A stretch of 64,000 nt of DNA, from assembly GCA_003116975.1 (NCBI GenBank), contig BGKB01000219.1:24225-88224 (forward strand), given 5' to 3'. The stretch is from Aurantiochytrium sp. KH105 (taxonomy: Eukaryota > Sar > Bigyra > Thraustochytrida > Thraustochytriidae). How positions within the stretch are numbered: position 1 is the stretch's first letter; each line of letters opens with the position of its first letter. Below the pieces are notes generated by a model. The model did not search any database. It saw only the letters and a program-made list of their open reading frames with translations, and was not told the DNA's origin. The translations under genes were made by a program, and so were the position numbers. Positions 61,233 through 64,000 of the stretch are shown piece after piece.

Positions 61233-64000
61233 TAATATGCGAAAACTGATCCAAGAAGACGGCGCGACGAGCACGAGTGCTGCTTGCTAGACTTGAGCGA
61301 GATTGAAGATGCGCCGCCGCGTTTCCATTGGCAAGCTTGTCGAAGAAGCTCTCAACGATGATCTCAGAGACAAAACGGTAGCAGAGAGGGTAGCTTGAGA
61401 CTGACTCGCTGTTTTGTGGCCAAGGTCAGATTGGAAATGAGAGATGGCCGGGACTTGCTGGTCTTGATTGCTGACTGACTGGTCTCGAAGATATGCGTAT
61501 CTTTTCGCATACTGATGATTGCCCCGACACTTTAGCTTGAAGAGGCGTTTCAGGCCCAGATTACGACACCTGTATGAGCTTGTCGTCACGCGATACGTGC
61601 TTACACATCACATGATCCTGTTCTCTCCTGGTGCTTGCTGTCATTCTTGCGATGCGCTGACAAAATGTCAGGCAAAAGAAGCCGGCACGAACTGGCGCGT
61701 TGGCCGCGGCGCCGACTTAGCTCTTGCCCTTTTCTAGAGCGTAAGCATTTGGTCTGAGGTAGCACGAGACTTGGTGCTCAAGGCCAGGAGAGGCAACGTG
61801 AAGGAGGCTGGGACCTCACTTGGATCTTCGCAAGAGAACCGCCCAAAAAAATTGCCATTTGCAGCAGCACTCTCAGCTTTACGTGTTTTCGACATCGCTC
61901 ACGACCACCTCAGTATACGCTTATTTTTGCCACGATGACGAAGTCCGCCTTGATGATCTTGTTTGTGCCAGCACCAGATCGTGCAAGATTGCGCCTTTCA
62001 ACTCTAATTCCGAGCAGCCTCGATGAGTCGCGATCATCAAGTATGCCAAGCATGCCAGGCCGGGCTAGCTCGCGGGCGAGGCTGTTTCGAAGCGCTTGGC
62101 GTGCCTATCCATCCTTAATTAGCTTGAGCTCTTGCAAGCTTGCGCCAAGACTTGCGCTCGCCAAGTGACTTTTTTCGCGCTGCAAAGTGGACTATGAAGT
62201 TGCACCGCGGCGCTCGGTCGTTGGAGGCGAGCTGATAAGGAGAGAATAGTGGGCAAGCTTTGGCTACGCCACGGCCACGAAAAAGTACGCGCGTGGCAGG
62301 ACGAGGCGGCGCAGGGCAGGAGCTAGTGCCGAGGCATGCGCTGACCTCGTCGGCACAGTCGTTGTCTCTGTAGTGGATGCGAAAAGCGGCTACTCGTTGA
62401 GAGCCCAAAAAGGAGGCAAGCTGGCTTGGCTTGTTCGCCGCAGATCTCGCTGGGAAGGCTGCAGATCGTCCGCGCACGCTGTGTGCAGGCTCTTCCAAGA
62501 TTTTGCGGCGTCATGTAAGCATTTTTGCATGGATCAAGGGCCTTGGGGTTCGTTCATGAGGCGTTTGTTTCATAGAAGAGGACATGGACGCGGGCTCGCG
62601 ACGCCGCCACGCAAGCTGCAGACCCGGCGAGATGAGCTCGCTGAGCTGACTGGCATGTATGGGCGCTAGCCACTGTATGCGGTCGCTTGTAAGATGGTTG
62701 ACGCATGTTGCAGTCGTGATTGTCAAGCAAGAGAGCCCAACGTGCATCGTACTTGCAAAGTATTGGCTTGCAGACTGACTGCACGGATAGAAAAAAAGGT
62801 GCCGCATCGTCAGCGACTGGTCGAATGTGCATGAGCAAGCTTGTTTGAGAGCTAGGCTGCGTATAAGCTAAATAACAGCCGCGTTCGAGGTGCAAGAAGG
62901 CGAGGAAGGTAAAAGTGAACAATGTGGGACATCGTTGGCAACGCACGCGAGAGCACGCAAATGCAGTGCGATCATTGTCGCAGAGCTTGAGAAAGCCTGG
63001 TAGGCATAAGAAAGCGTAGCGAGTGCAGTATTGGCAGCGTGCTGCTTGTGTAAGTCAAGGCTAGCGTTGCAAACGAGGTGTTGCTTGGCAAAGTTAATGT
63101 GCTTTGGCCCGGCCCCAGCCTGCCAACAGTGACGGATGATATGCAAATGAGCTTGCCAAGAATGACCCGAGTGTATAGCTTGGCGCCACGATTTTTGTTT
63201 GGATCGAGCGAGTATTGCTGAAGAGAAAAGCATGCTCGTGCGTTTGACCCTTTCTTTTTCGTTACTGAGCCGAGCTCTTTGTTGGTTTCGTTGCTTGCAG
63301 AAGAGATGAGCAGCGTCGTACGACAGGGCAAGGCGCGCGATGCGTAGGTCTTGCGCAGAGAGGTGGCGTGGCTAGATTTGGTCAAAGAGCTCGTGCAGGC
63401 AGCGCTGTTGTAAAAAAGAAAAGGTCAAAAAGGAAGAAAATGAGGGGTGGCTTTGTGGCAGGAGATCGAGCAAGCGAGAGATGGCAGAGGCAACACAAAG
63501 GCAGGAATGGCCAGCGCAATACTGAGGCAACAGCTGAGCGTGGTTGCTTTTGCTGTCGGCGACTATGTGCGGCAGTGAAGGTTGGCTGAACTTGACCAAA
63601 AAGGACGAGCTAAAAAAAAGAGAGAAAATGTGAGTGAGTATATATGGCAAGCTTTGGCTGCGGCGCGAGTGAGCAAAAGGTACACGCGTGGCAGAGCGAG
63701 ACGGTGCAAGGTAGGCGCTAGGGCTGAGGCAAGTGCTGAGCTCGTTGGCACAGTCGTTGTCTCTGCAGTGGATGCGAAAAGCGGCTCGTTTTCGAGAGCT
63801 AAAAAAGAATGCCAGCTGGCTGGGCTTGATGTCACAGATGTCGATGAATAGGCTGCAGATCGTCCGCGCAGGCTGCGTGCAGGCTCTAGCAAGATGTTGT
63901 GGCGTCATGTCATCGTTCTTGTATGGATCAAAGGCCTTGGCGGTGGTCCATGAGGCGTTTGTTTCACAGGAGAGGAGATGGACGCGGGTTCGCGACGCCG
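61233..64000. other. Gene-poor right end with a diverged long repeat
   Basis: Two related stretches, about 62250-62620 and 63645-64000, share GGCAAGCTTTGGCT, GTCGTTGTCTCTG...GTGGATGCGAAAAGCGGCT, GGCTGCAGATCGTCCGCGCA and CATGAGGCGTTTGTTTCA, at roughly 80% identity by eye. Both are in the same orientation; the second runs off the window. No transposase or conserved frame seen. The rest has only short frames without a family. Confidence 0.6.

Overview
The window looks like nuclear DNA of a single-celled eukaryote with compact, mostly intronless genes and GC-rich intergenic sequence. It carries eukaryote-only genes (eIF3i, SHPRH, an ABCF3/GCN20-type ATPase, glyoxalase I with a mitochondrial presequence), spliceosomal introns with GTAAGT/GTACGT donors, and a pol III tRNA gene. 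TAA, TAG and TGA all end intact genes, so the code is standard. The style (intron-poor genes and NLRC3-like LRR genes whose introns sit once per repeat) suggests a stramenopile of the thraustochytrid/labyrinthulomycete kind. That assignment is inference, not proof.

Layout: SHPRH ubiquitin ligase/translocase (3-5183, cut by the left edge); UDP-glucose dehydrogenase (7004-8404); an assembly junction, one N between two 255-base copies (9075-9585); eIF3i with one intron (9732-11155, -); Cu/Zn superoxide dismutase (12700-13155); class 3 lipase (13841-15487, -); a large Cys-rich membrane protein (16115-19237, -); two different dynamin-superfamily GTPases facing away from each other (19708-21894, - and 23038-25530, +); ABCF3 (25993-28236); an Sfi1-like coiled-coil protein (28834-30438, -); two tandem double-domain glyoxalase I genes, one mitochondrial and one cytosolic (30803-32011 and 32470-33588, -), divergent from triosephosphate isomerase (34777-35535, +); a BTB-BACK-WD40 protein (36162-38945, -); a SYLF/SH3-like protein (41736-43235); a FATP-type acyl-CoA synthetase (43560-45488, -); tRNA-Gly(CCC) (46118-46188, -); and a JmjC/cupin-type oxygenase with a damaged 5' end (46269-47756, -).

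The most unusual part is 48157-57896 on the minus strand. A TIR-NACHT gene is split by two in-frame stops. Next to it is a 7.2-kb gene whose first exon and sixteen 84-nt phase-2 leucine-rich-repeat exons splice to one long exon coding for ankyrin, SAM-like, coiled-coil, kinase-like (catalytic Asp lost) and RING/IBR-like Zn segments. The exon lengths sum to an exact 1518-codon frame plus stop. This looks like an innate-immunity-type receptor locus.

From about 57930 to 64000 I find no convincing gene. That stretch holds short tandem repeats, an exact 89-bp direct repeat carrying a CArG-like box, and two diverged copies of a longer repeat family that runs off the right edge. Themes across genes: TPI and glyoxalase I (methylglyoxal source and detoxification) share one intergenic region; four genes have CAG-rich tracts just before the ATG; two genes have a TATA box about 30-40 nt before the ATG.
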